A stretch of DNA of 64,000 nucleotides from Roseburia sp. (lineage in GTDB: Bacteria; Bacillota; Clostridia; Lachnospirales; Lachnospiraceae): positions 1 through 64,000 of the forward strand of contig JALEKJ010000043.1 in NCBI GenBank assembly GCA_022771695.1, written 5' to 3'. Of the stretch, positions 15,729 through 25,700 are shown piece after piece. The translations under genes and the position numbers were made by a program. The stretch's first letter is position 1; each line of letters begins with the position of its first letter. A model generated the notes under the pieces. It was not told the origin of the DNA and searched no databases. It saw only the letters and a program-made list of their open reading frames with translations.

Positions 15729-16568
15729 ATGGGATTTTTCAAGGATTTTAAAGATGATTTCTCACAGGCAGTCAACGAGCTTATGCCGGGTGAGGATGAA
15801 CTTGAAACAGGAAACGCAGAAGATGATTTGGTGGTAAATACTTTAGAGGGAGAAGTAGATGTAGAATCTGAGTTATCCAAGTTGGATGGACTTTTAGAGC
15901 AGGTAACCAGACAGGAAGCTCCAAAGCAGGTAGCGCAGGCAGCACCTGTTGCCACTAAAACAGAAACTAATGAAGTAGAAGCAGTAATGCCGGAAAGCAC
16001 ACAGAATATAATGAACACAGTTCAGGAGGAGAGAAAAATGGCTGATAATACAGTAGCACAGCAGGCACCAGTAGCAAACCAGACAGTAGTACCACAGGAA
16101 AGAGTCGTATCGGATGAGGTTTCTATCATCACAGAAGGAACCATTATCAATGGTGATATCATATCAAATGGTTCTTTGGATGTACGTGGACAGGTAGACG
16201 GTAATGTGAGCTGTAACGGAAAGCTTACGGTAACCGGTGTCGTAAACGGTAACAGCAATACATCCGAGTTCTTTGCTGATGCAGCACAGGTAGAAGGTGA
16301 AGTAGTAAGCACAGGTACCGTTAAGATTGGACTTGGTTCTGTTATCATCGGTAATGTAACATCTACTTCTGCAGTGATTGCAGGCGCAATCAAGGGAGAT
16401 ATCGATGTACAGGGTCCTGTTGTTGTAGATACATCTGCTGTTGTTATGGGAAATATCAAATCGCGTTCTGTACAGATTAACAATGGTGCAGTTATCGAAG
16501 GTTTCTGCTCTCAGTGCTATGCAGATGTTGATGTTCAGAGCCTGTTCGATTCTAAGAAAGGAAACTAA
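15729..16568 (+). CDS. Bactofilin-like polymer-forming protein with acidic N-terminal extension
   Basis: Bactofilins form cytoskeletal filaments that often position cell-wall enzymes. The 279-residue protein has a long acidic, low-complexity N-terminal part (about 1-130). A beta-helical bactofilin domain follows (about 135-270), with the typical repeating turns GTIINGDIISNGSLDVRGQV and GNVSCNGKLTVTGVV. The neighbouring upstream gene is a wall deacetylase, which suggests a linked envelope role. Typical bactofilins are shorter, so the N-terminal extension is notable. Confidence 0.9.
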   Translation: MGFFKDFKDDFSQAVNELMPGEDELETGNAEDDLVVNTLEGEVDVESELSKLDGLLEQVTRQEAPKQVAQAAPVATKTETNEVEAVMPESTQNIMNTVQEERKMADNTVAQQAPVANQTVVPQERVVSDEVSIITEGTIINGDIISNGSLDVRGQVDGNVSCNGKLTVTGVVNGNSNTSEFFADAAQVEGEVVSTGTVKIGLGSVIIGNVTSTSAVIAGAIKGDIDVQGPVVVDTSAVVMGNIKSRSVQINNGAVIEGFCSQCYADVDVQSLFDSKKGN

Positions 16569-16574
16569 TCGGAT

Positions 16575-17273
16575 ATGAAGCGAGTCTTGTTAAAATTAAG
16601 TGGGGAAGCACTTGCAGGAGAAAAACACACTGGATTTGATGAGCCGACAGTGACGGAGGTTGCTAGACAGGTAAAACAGATTGTTGACAGTGGCGTGCAG
16701 GTTGGTATCGTTATCGGGGGTGGCAATTTCTGGAGAGGAAGAACTAGCGAGACGATTGACCGTACAAAGGCAGACCAGATTGGCATGCTTGCAACAATTA
16801 TGAATTGTATTTATGTGTCGGAGATATTCCGTTCCACGGGAATGTGTACCCAGATTTTAACGCCTTTTGAATGCGGAAGCATGACAAAACTTTTTTCAAA
16901 GGATCGTGCAAACAAATACTTTGAAAAAGGTATGGTTGTATTTTTCGCGGGTGGTACCGGACATCCATATTTTTCCACAGATACCGGTATCGTGCTTCGT
17001 GCGATTGAGATGGAAGCAGACGGCATTTATCTTGCAAAAGCGATTGATGGTGTATATGACAGTGATCCAAAGACAAATCCTGCGGCAGTGAAGTATGATG
17101 AGGTATCGATTCAAGAAGTGATTGATAAGAAGCTTGCAGTAGTCGATTTAACTGCATCCATCATGTGTATGGAAAATAAGATGCCGATGTATGTATTTGG
17201 TTTGAATGAAGAAAATAGTATCGTAAAGGCCATGACAGGAGAATTCAGCGGCACAAAGGTTACTGTTTCTTAA
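16575..17273 (+). CDS. pyrH: UMP kinase
   Basis: Phosphorylates UMP to UDP with ATP in pyrimidine nucleotide synthesis. The 232-residue protein shows KLSGEALAG at the N-terminus, VIGGGNFWRG, DQIGMLATIMN and the VDLTASIMCMEN segment of the amino acid kinase fold. Length matches hexameric bacterial PyrH (about 240). It is followed by frr, the common bacterial arrangement. Confidence 0.97.
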   Translation: MKRVLLKLSGEALAGEKHTGFDEPTVTEVARQVKQIVDSGVQVGIVIGGGNFWRGRTSETIDRTKADQIGMLATIMNCIYVSEIFRSTGMCTQILTPFECGSMTKLFSKDRANKYFEKGMVVFFAGGTGHPYFSTDTGIVLRAIEMEADGIYLAKAIDGVYDSDPKTNPAAVKYDEVSIQEVIDKKLAVVDLTASIMCMENKMPMYVFGLNEENSIVKAMTGEFSGTKVTVS

Positions 17274-17298
17274 ATAGAATGAAAGGCATGGTGTATAT

Positions 17299-17853
17299 AT
17301 GGACGAGAGATTAGTTCAGTTTGATGAAAAAATGCAGAAAACAATGAATAACCTTGGCGAGGAGTTCGGAAGCATCCGTGCAGGACGTGCGAACCCACAT
17401 GTACTTGATAAGTTGAGAGTTGACTATTATGGAACACCAACCGCAATCCAGCAGGTGGCGAATGTCAGCGTTCCGGAGCCGAGAATGATTCAGATTCAAC
17501 CATGGGAGGCATCTATGGTAAAGGAAATCGAGAAGGCAATCTTAACCTCCGATTTGGGAATCAATCCAACCAACGATGGTAAGGTTGTTCGTTTGCTTTT
17601 CCCGGAGCTTACAGAGGAAAGACGTAAAGATCTTGCAAAGGATGTTAAGAAAAAGGGCGAAAATGCGAAAGTGGCAATCCGCAATATTCGTCGTGACGCG
17701 AATGATTCCTTTAAAAAGCTTGCCAAAAATTCTGATATCTCTGAGGATGAGATTAAGGAGCTGGAGGACAAGGCGCAGAAGATGACAGATAAGTATATTG
17801 CTGAAGTCGATAAAGCAGTAGAGAATAAGACGAAGGAGATTCTTACTGTATAG
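17299..17853 (+). CDS. frr: Ribosome recycling factor
   Basis: RRF splits post-termination ribosomes together with EF-G. The 184-residue product is full length, with the conserved GSIRAGRANPHVLDKLRVDY and NPTNDGKVVRLLFPELTEER segments and the helical C-terminus. It lies directly after pyrH. Confidence 0.98.
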   Translation: MDERLVQFDEKMQKTMNNLGEEFGSIRAGRANPHVLDKLRVDYYGTPTAIQQVANVSVPEPRMIQIQPWEASMVKEIEKAILTSDLGINPTNDGKVVRLLFPELTEERRKDLAKDVKKKGENAKVAIRNIRRDANDSFKKLAKNSDISEDEIKELEDKAQKMTDKYIAEVDKAVENKTKEILTV

Positions 17854-17871
17854 TATAGGCGAACAGACAAG

Positions 17872-17901
17872 AGGGGACATGGCAGTGTGCGTGTCCCTTT
17901 T
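17872..17901 (+). terminator. Weak terminator or attenuator between frr and uppS
   Basis: GGGACA (17874-17879) pairs with TGTCCC (17892-17897), extended by flanking wobble pairs and followed by TTTT. Confidence 0.55.
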
Positions 17902-17975
17902 GTAGTAGGAGAAGCCAGTTTGCGGAAAGTGTGCATTGCACATTTTGATTTTAACAGAAAGTGGGTAACTTATTT

Positions 17976-18683
17976 ATGAAAATTCCACAGCATATAGCAA
18001 TTATCTTAGATGGAAACGGACGTTGGGCAAAATCCAAGGGAATGCCCAGAAATTATGGCCATACCATGGGTGCAAAAAATGTGGAAGTTGTATGTCAGGC
18101 GGCACATGAATTGGGCGTGAAATATGTGACGATGTATGCTTTTTCCACGGAAAACTGGAATCGCCCCGAGGGTGAAGTGGAAGCACTTATGAAGTTGCTT
18201 GAGAGTTATCTGAAGAATTGTATCCGCACTGCGGACAAGAATAATATGCGTGTGAGGGTTATCGGTGATACATCCAAATTGAGTGAGAAGTTTCAGCAGC
18301 AGATTATAGAACTGGAAAAGGCTTCTGCGAAGAATGACGGATTAAATCTCCAGATTGCAATTAATTATGGCAGCCGGGATGAGATGATTCGCGGCATGCG
18401 CCGGATGTGCGAGGATGTGCAGGAAGGAAAGCGAAAGCAGGAGGAAATTACGGAGCAGGTGTTTGAAGAATATCTTGACACTGCAGGAATTCCGGATCCG
18501 GATCTTTTGATTCGCACCAGTGGAGAACAGCGGCTTTCCAATTATCTGCTCTGGCAGTTGGCGTATAGTGAGTTTTATTTTACCGATGTACCGTGGCCGG
18601 ATTTCCACAAGGAAGAATTAATACGTGCGATTGAAGCGTATAATATGAGAGACCGAAGATTTGGAGGTTTGACAAATGTTTAA
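17976..18683 (+). CDS. uppS: Undecaprenyl diphosphate synthase
   Basis: Condenses isoprenyl units into the C55 lipid carrier for wall synthesis. The 235-residue cis-prenyltransferase shows the catalytic ILDGNGRWAKSKG, AFSTENWNRP and the C-terminal DLLIRTSGEQRLSNYLLWQ motif. ATG 17976 is preferred to the GTG at 17961 because the homologous N-terminus is KIPQHIAIILDG. It overlaps cdsA by 8 nt, so the two are translationally linked. Confidence 0.96.
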   Translation: MKIPQHIAIILDGNGRWAKSKGMPRNYGHTMGAKNVEVVCQAAHELGVKYVTMYAFSTENWNRPEGEVEALMKLLESYLKNCIRTADKNNMRVRVIGDTSKLSEKFQQQIIELEKASAKNDGLNLQIAINYGSRDEMIRGMRRMCEDVQEGKRKQEEITEQVFEEYLDTAGIPDPDLLIRTSGEQRLSNYLLWQLAYSEFYFTDVPWPDFHKEELIRAIEAYNMRDRRFGGLTNV

Positions 18684-19482
18684 GACGAGGCTGCTAAGCG
18701 GAATTGTACTTGTGATTGCCGCGTTAGCATTGATTATAACCGGCGGAGATGTACTGTTGGTATCTACATTAGTGATTTCCTATATTGGGATGTTTGAACT
18801 GTATCGGGTATTTAAAATCGAAAAAGAGGCGCCGGGTGTCATCGGGTATTTGGCGGCAACCGTGTATTATGCAAATTTGCGATTCGGATTTATGACAGAT
18901 ATGATGATGTTTAGCTTATTTTTATTGATACTTCTGATGTTTGCCTATGTGTTCACATATCCAAAATATAAAACGGAGCAGCTTTTGGCAGCATTTTTTG
19001 GTGTGTTTTATGTTGCAGTGATGTTGTCCTATGTTTATCAGACACGTATGCTGAGTGCAGGAGCATATATTGTATGGCTTATTTTCTTATGTTCGTGGGG
19101 ATGCGATACCTGCGCATACTGCGTCGGTGTTTTGATTGGAAAGCATAAGATGGCACCACAGCTTAGTCCTAAGAAGTCCATTGAGGGTGCAGTGGGCGGC
19201 GTACTTGGTACAGCACTTCTTACTGCCTTATATGCTACGATTTTTCGAAATGCGGTGGGAATGGAAAGCTCCCACATTTTGATTCTGGTGGCAATCAGTG
19301 CAATCGGTGCACTGGTGTCCATGGTAGGAGATTTGACGGCTTCTGCTATTAAGCGCAATTATGACATCAAAGATTACGGCAAATTGATTCCGGGACATGG
19401 CGGTATTTTGGACCGGTTTGACAGTGTAATCTTTACTGCACCGATGATTTATTTCCTTGCAGCGAATTTCATTGTGCTGTAA
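18676..19482 (+). CDS. cdsA: Phosphatidate cytidylyltransferase
   Basis: Makes CDP-diacylglycerol from phosphatidic acid and CTP in the membrane. The 268-residue protein has about seven to eight transmembrane helices and the C-terminal CdsA signature KDYGKLIPGHGGILDRFDS. It lies in the conserved uppS-cdsA-dxr-rseP order. Confidence 0.96.
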   Translation: MFKTRLLSGIVLVIAALALIITGGDVLLVSTLVISYIGMFELYRVFKIEKEAPGVIGYLAATVYYANLRFGFMTDMMMFSLFLLILLMFAYVFTYPKYKTEQLLAAFFGVFYVAVMLSYVYQTRMLSAGAYIVWLIFLCSWGCDTCAYCVGVLIGKHKMAPQLSPKKSIEGAVGGVLGTALLTALYATIFRNAVGMESSHILILVAISAIGALVSMVGDLTASAIKRNYDIKDYGKLIPGHGGILDRFDSVIFTAPMIYFLAANFIVL

Positions 19483-19528
19483 GACGCGAATGATGCTGTG
19501 GAGAAAAATCGCAGCCGGAGGGGAATAT

Positions 19529-20674
19529 ATGAAAAAAATTGCGATATTAGGTTCGACCGGTTCAATTGGCACACAGACTTTGGAGGTTGTGCGCGAACAG
19601 GGAGACATCCAAGTAACTGCTATGGCAGCCGGGAGTAATATTGATTTATTGGAAAAACAGATGCGGGAGTTTTTGCCGTCACTTGTGTGTGTATGGGATG
19701 AGGTAAAAGCAAGGGAACTTCGGACGCGCACAGCGGATTTAAAGGTGCGCATCGTATCGGGAATGGACGGACTGATTGAAGTGGCAGTGCAGCCGGAATG
19801 CGAAATTCTGGTGACTGCGATTGTCGGCATGCTGGGAATTCGTCCGACGATTGCGGCAATAAAGTCAGGTAAGAAAATTGCGCTTGCCAATAAAGAGACT
19901 CTTGTGACGGCGGGGCATATTATCATGCCGCTTGCGAAAGAATGTAATGTGCCAATTCTTCCGGTAGACAGTGAACACAGTGCGATTTTTCAGTCGCTAC
20001 AGGGTGAAACACAGAATGAGATTTCTAGGATACTCCTGACCGCTTCCGGTGGTCCTTTTCGTGGGAAGTGTCGCAGTGAATTGGAAAATATTCAGGTTGA
20101 GGATGCCTTAAGGCATCCGAATTGGGCGATGGGAAGAAAGATAACCATTGACTCATCTACGTTGGTAAATAAAGGTTTAGAGGTCATGGAAGCCAAGTGG
20201 CTTTTTGGCGTGGATTTAGAACAGATTCAGGTGGTGGTGCATCCGCAGAGCGTGATTCATTCTGCGGTAGAATATGCAGATGGTGCAGTGATTGCACAGC
20301 TTGGAACACCGGATATGAGATTGCCGATTCAGTATGCGCTCTATTATCCGGAGAGAAGAAATCTTTCCGGCGAGCGTCTGGATTTATTCTCTTTGGCACA
20401 GCTCACATTTGAAAAGCCGGACACAGAGACTTTTAATGGGCTGGCATTAGCGTATGAGGCAATGCGCCGTGGCGGTAATATTCCTACGGTTTACAATGCA
20501 GCGAATGAAAAGGCGGTAGCGCTTTTCCTCGAACGCAAGATTCGTTATCTGGAAATTACAGAGATGATTGCGTCTTGTATGGAACAGGCGACATTTGTTG
20601 CATCGCCTAATTTGGATGAGATATTGGAAACAGAAGCATCTGTTTACGACTATATTAAAAGCAGATGGCAGTAA
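19529..20674 (+). CDS. dxr: 1-deoxy-D-xylulose 5-phosphate reductoisomerase
   Basis: Second enzyme of the MEP isoprenoid pathway, converting DXP to MEP with NADPH. The 381-residue protein has the nucleotide-binding N-terminus KKIAILGSTGSIGTQTLEV, IALANKETLVTAG, the metal/substrate motif PVDSEHSAIFQSL and the RHPNWAMGRKITIDS segment. The start is ATG 19529, after GGAGGGG; a longer frame from 19457 overlaps cdsA and is rejected. Confidence 0.97.
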   Translation: MKKIAILGSTGSIGTQTLEVVREQGDIQVTAMAAGSNIDLLEKQMREFLPSLVCVWDEVKARELRTRTADLKVRIVSGMDGLIEVAVQPECEILVTAIVGMLGIRPTIAAIKSGKKIALANKETLVTAGHIIMPLAKECNVPILPVDSEHSAIFQSLQGETQNEISRILLTASGGPFRGKCRSELENIQVEDALRHPNWAMGRKITIDSSTLVNKGLEVMEAKWLFGVDLEQIQVVVHPQSVIHSAVEYADGAVIAQLGTPDMRLPIQYALYYPERRNLSGERLDLFSLAQLTFEKPDTETFNGLALAYEAMRRGGNIPTVYNAANEKAVALFLERKIRYLEITEMIASCMEQATFVASPNLDEILETEASVYDYIKSRWQ

Positions 20675-20687
20675 GAAAGGTTTTTGA

Positions 20688-21722
20688 ATGAAAATAGTAG
20701 TAGCAATCCTTATTTTTAGTATCATCATTATTTTTCATGAGTTGGGACATTTCCTTCTTGCAAAGGCAAATGGGATTCGTGTCAACGAGTTTTCTCTTGG
20801 TCTTGGACCGACATTGATTGGTTTCACCAGAGGTGAGACAAAGTATTCCTTGAAACTTCTCCCTTTTGGAGGAGCATGTATGATGGAAGGTGAGGATGAG
20901 GAGAGCGGTGATGAGCGCGCTTTTGGCAAAAAAAATGTCTGGGCGCGAATCAGCGTTGTGGCGGCAGGTCCTTTTTTTAATTTTATTTTGGCGTTTGTGG
21001 GTGCATTTGTTTTATTATGCAATGTCGGCTATGATTTGCCGGTGCTTACAGGCGTAATGGAAGGATATCCTGCAGAGGCGGCAGGCATGCAGGCGGGTGA
21101 TATCATCGTAAAAATGGGAAACAGCAGAGTGCATTTTTTCCGTGATATCAGCTCCTATACGCAGTTCCATCCGGGCGAGACGGTAACAGTGACTTATGAG
21201 CGTGATGGCAAGCGCTATGAGACGCAGATTACACCGCAGTACAATGAGGAATACGGATATTACATGTATGGATTTCAGACGAGTGGAGAGCGTGTCAAGG
21301 GAAATGTCTTAGAGACACTAAAGTACAGTGTTTACGAAGTACAATATTGGATTAGTACGACCATAAACAGTTTAAAGATGTTAGTTGCTGGTCAGGTCAG
21401 CATGAATGATATGAGCGGTCCGGTCGGTATTGTGAGTATGATTGGCGATGGCTATGAGCAGAGCGTGGCTTACGGATATTATACAGCTTTCCTGCAGATG
21501 CTCTATATTACGATTTTCTTATCTGCAAACCTTGGCGTCATGAACCTGCTTCCTTTACCGGCTTTGGACGGCGGACGTCTGCTGTTTATGATTATTGAAG
21601 TAATCCGCGGTAAGCGTGTAGACCCGGATAAGGAAGGTATGGTACATTTTGTCGGCATGATGCTGTTGTTTGCGTTCATGATATTTGTGGTATTCAATGA
21701 TGTGAGAAAACTGGTTGGTTAG
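20688..21722 (+). CDS. rseP: Site-2 intramembrane metalloprotease RseP
   Basis: Cleaves transmembrane anti-sigma or signal peptides within the bilayer. The 344-residue product has the HELGH zinc motif in the first helix, a single PDZ domain (about residues 110-180, AAGMQAGDIIVKMGNSRV) and the second active-site motif NLLPLPALDGGR near residue 285. It lies between the two MEP-pathway genes. Confidence 0.96.
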   Translation: MKIVVAILIFSIIIIFHELGHFLLAKANGIRVNEFSLGLGPTLIGFTRGETKYSLKLLPFGGACMMEGEDEESGDERAFGKKNVWARISVVAAGPFFNFILAFVGAFVLLCNVGYDLPVLTGVMEGYPAEAAGMQAGDIIVKMGNSRVHFFRDISSYTQFHPGETVTVTYERDGKRYETQITPQYNEEYGYYMYGFQTSGERVKGNVLETLKYSVYEVQYWISTTINSLKMLVAGQVSMNDMSGPVGIVSMIGDGYEQSVAYGYYTAFLQMLYITIFLSANLGVMNLLPLPALDGGRLLFMIIEVIRGKRVDPDKEGMVHFVGMMLLFAFMIFVVFNDVRKLVG

Positions 21723-21737
21723 TTGGGAGGTACGGGT

Positions 21738-22790
21738 ATGACAAAAACGGTAAAGATTGGCAATCGGGTGATTGGCGGTGGCAATCCGATTTTGATTCAA
21801 TCCATGACAAATACGAAAACGGAGGACGTAGCAGCTACGGTGGCACAGATTCGTGCATTGACAGCGGCAGGCTGTGACATTATCCGTTGCGCTGTTCCTA
21901 CGATGCAGGCGGCAGAGGCACTTTCTGAGATTAAAAAGCAGGTGGAAATTCCGGTGGTAGCAGATATCCATTTTGATTATCGTCTGGCGATTGCTGCAAT
22001 CGAACATGGAGCGGATAAGATTCGTATTAACCCGGGAAACATCGGAAGCGTAGAGCGCGTGCGCACAGTTGTGGATGCTGCGAAGGAACGCAATATTCCG
22101 ATTCGCGTCGGTGTAAACAGTGGTTCGTTGGAAAAAGAACTGGTGGAGAAATATCACGGTGTAACGGCTGAGGGAATCGTGGAGAGTGCGCTTGACAAAG
22201 CACGTATCATTGAGGATATGGGGTATGACAATCTTGTCATTAGTATCAAATCCTCGGATGTTTTAATGTGTGTCAAGGCACATGAACTGATCGCATCTAA
22301 GACGGATCATCCGTTGCATGTTGGTATCACGGAGGCCGGTACAATCATCAGCGGCAATATCAAATCAGCCATCGGGCTTGGATTAATTCTGCATCAGGGG
22401 ATTGGAGATACGATTCGTGTATCATTGACCGGAGACCCATTAGAGGAAATCAAATCTGCAAAATTAATTCTGCGAACGCTAGGTTTGCGGAAAGGCGGCA
22501 TTGAAGTGGTATCTTGCCCAACCTGTGGCAGAACCCAGATTGACCTGATTGGTCTTGCAAATCAGGTAGAGAATATGGTGGCGGATATTCCGCTGGATAT
22601 CAAGGTTGCAGTGATGGGATGTGTGGTGAACGGACCGGGAGAAGCCAAAGAAGCAGATATTGGAATTGCCGGAGGAATCGGTGAAGGCTTGATTATCAAA
22701 CATGGCGAGGTATACAAGAAAGTACCGGAGGCAGAGCTGTTAGAGGCATTGCGCTATGAACTGCTTCACTGGAACGAGGAGAAAGCATGA
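21738..22790 (+). CDS. ispG: 4-hydroxy-3-methylbut-2-en-1-yl diphosphate synthase (IspG/GcpE)
   Basis: An iron-sulfur enzyme of the MEP pathway. The 350-residue protein has the TIM-barrel N-terminus (PILIQSMTNTKTED), DIHFDYRLA, RINPGNIG and the C-terminal cluster cysteines in VVSCPTCGRTQIDL and AVMGCVVNGPGEAKEAD. GGGAGGT 7 nt upstream supports ATG 21738 rather than the TTG at 21723. It overlaps polC by 4 nt. Confidence 0.97.
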   Translation: MTKTVKIGNRVIGGGNPILIQSMTNTKTEDVAATVAQIRALTAAGCDIIRCAVPTMQAAEALSEIKKQVEIPVVADIHFDYRLAIAAIEHGADKIRINPGNIGSVERVRTVVDAAKERNIPIRVGVNSGSLEKELVEKYHGVTAEGIVESALDKARIIEDMGYDNLVISIKSSDVLMCVKAHELIASKTDHPLHVGITEAGTIISGNIKSAIGLGLILHQGIGDTIRVSLTGDPLEEIKSAKLILRTLGLRKGGIEVVSCPTCGRTQIDLIGLANQVENMVADIPLDIKVAVMGCVVNGPGEAKEADIGIAGGIGEGLIIKHGEVYKKVPEAELLEALRYELLHWNEEKA

Positions 22791-25700
22791 CAAAATTGTT
22801 TTTTGATGTTTTCCCAACGCTTGAAATTGATGGGAATATGAAAAAACTTTTGACAGAGGCGGAAGTGACAAAGGTAGGCATGAACCATGAGAAGACACAC
22901 TTAAGAGTCTATCTAAGCAGTACGCGTCTGATACATAAGAATGATATCTATCGGTTAGAACAGTCCATCGAGAGCCAGATTTTTAAGGGTAGACAGATGA
23001 ACGTCAAGGTTATCGAGAAGTATCAGCTCTCAGAACAATATACGCCGGAGAAACTTTTAGAACTGTATAAAGATAGCATTATGGAGGAACTCAAAAACTA
23101 CAGCCTGATGGAGTATAATCTTTTACGCACGGCAAAGATGGAGTTTTTGAGCGAGACTCATATGCGGCTTACATTGGAGAATACGATTATCGCGCAGACA
23201 CGCTCACACGAGATTGTAGAGTTTTTAGAAAAGGTTATCTGTGAGCGTTGTGGGCTTAATTTGTCGGTGGAGCTTGCTTACGAGGAGCCGAAGGAGAGCA
23301 AGCATAAGAAGAATAGCGACCTTCAGATTCAATATGAGATTCATAATATCATGAAAAAAGTCAATCTTCCGAGTGAAGAGGGGGAAAGTATGCCTTCTGC
23401 ACCGGAAACTGAAAGTGAAAATCAAGTTTCACAGCTGACCACAACATCTGGTAGTATGGATGGAAGTAATGCCACAAAAGTCGTTAAATCTGCAGAAAAT
23501 GCTGCAAAATCAGCAAACAGTGCAGGAAAAAATGCAGGCAAATTTGCCGAAAATGGCAAAAAAGAGTTCAAAAAACGCTTTGATGGCGGCTACAAAAAGT
23601 CAGATAATCCGGACGTCATTTATGGACGCGATTTTGAGGATGAGACGATTGATATTGAGAAGATTGTAGGCGAGATGGGGGAGGTTACCATCCGCTGTCA
23701 GGTTATGACGTTAGAGACGAGAGAAATCCGCAATGAGAAGACGATTGTGATTATGTCTGTGACGGATTTTACAGATTCCATTGTCTTGAAGATATTTACC
23801 AGAAACGACCAGTTGCCGGAACTTTTGGATGCAGGACTAAAAAAAGGAGCGTTCCTGAAAATCAAGGGTATCACTACGATTGATAAGTTTGACAGCGAAC
23901 TGACGATTGGTTCGATTGTGGGAATCAAGAAGATTGCAGATTTTACAACGATGCGTATGGATACGAGTCCCCAAAAGCGTGTGGAGCTCCACTGTCACAC
24001 TAAAATGAGTGATATGGATGGCGTATCGGAAGTGAAAGACATTGTAAAACGTGCCATGAAATGGGGACATAAAGCGATTGCTATTACGGATCATGGTGAT
24101 GTACAGGCTTTCCCGGATGCGAATCATGCAATTTCGCCGGAGGATGATTTTAAGGTCATTTATGGCGTGGAAGCTTATCTGGTAGACGACTTAAAGGATA
24201 TCATTGTAAATTCTAAGAATCAGAGTTTAGATGATACTTATGTCGTATTTGACTTGGAGACAACGGGATTTTCGCCTGACCGAAACAAAATTATTGAGAT
24301 TGGTGCCGTAAAGGTGGAAAATGGTGTGATTACAGAGCGCTTTTCTACCTTCGTGAACCCGGAAGTGCCGATTCCTTTTAATATTGAGGAACTGACCTCC
24401 ATCAAGGATGACATGGTGCTTGATGCGCCTAAAATCGAAGAAATATTGCCGGAGTTTATGGAGTTCTGCAAGGGTGCAATCATGGTTGCACACAATGCAG
24501 AGTTTGATATGAGTTTTATTACGAAGAATTGTGAGCGTCAGGGACTTCCAACAGAGTTTACGATTATTGATACCGTTGCGCTTGCACGAATCCTGTTGCC
24601 GAATCTAAACCGTTTTAAGCTGGATACGGTGGCAAAGGCACTTGGTGTGTCACTGGAAAATCATCACAGAGCGGTGGATGATGCGGCGTGTACGGCGGAG
24701 ATTTTTGTAAAGTTCATTCAGATGCTAAAGGATCGTGGCATGGAGACGTTAAACGATGTCAACCAGATGGGACAAGCATCACCGGAGGCAATCATGAAGA
24801 TGCCGACCTACCATGCCATCATTCTGGCAACGAATGATATTGGACGCATTAATCTTTATAAGCTGGTGTCGATGTCACATCTGACCTATTATCATAAGAG
24901 ACCGCGCGTCCCGAAGAGTGAATTTGTAAAGTACAGGGAGGGATTGCTACTGGGCTCTGCCTGTGAAGCAGGAGAACTGTATCGTGCGATTGTGGGCGGC
25001 AGACCGGAGGAGGAAATTATCCGTCTGGTCAAGTTTTATGACTATCTGGAAATTCAGCCGATTGGAAACAATGCATTTATGCTGCGCAGTGACAAGGAAT
25101 CTGTAAACTCTATCGAGGAGTTGCAGGATATCAATCGAAGAATCGTAAAGCTTGGAGAGACCTTTCATAAATTGGTGGTAGCGACCTGTGATGTGCATTT
25201 CTTGGATCCGGAGGACGAAGTATACCGACGTATTATTATGGCGGGAAAAGGCTTTAAGGATGCAGATGATCAGGCACCGCTATACTTAAGGACAACAGAG
25301 GAGATGCTGAAAGAGTTTGAGTATCTCGGCAGTGAAAAAGCGGAAGAAGTAGTCATCACCAATCCGAATAAGATTGCGGATATGTGTGAGAAAATAGCAC
25401 CGGTTCGCCCGGATAAGTGCCCGCCGGTAATTGAGAACTCGGACCAGATGCTTCGTGATATCTGCTATACCAAAGCGCACAGTATGTACGGGGACGAGTT
25501 GCCGCCAATCGTAAAAGAGCGGTTGGACAGAGAATTAAATTCTATTATTTCAAACGGTTATGCAGTTATGTACATCATTGCACAAAAGCTTGTGTGGAAG
25601 TCAAACGAGGACGGGTATCTGGTTGGTTCCCGTGGTTCGGTCGGTTCCTCCTTTGCAGCGACGATGTCCGGTATCACGGAGGTAAATCCATTACAGGCGC

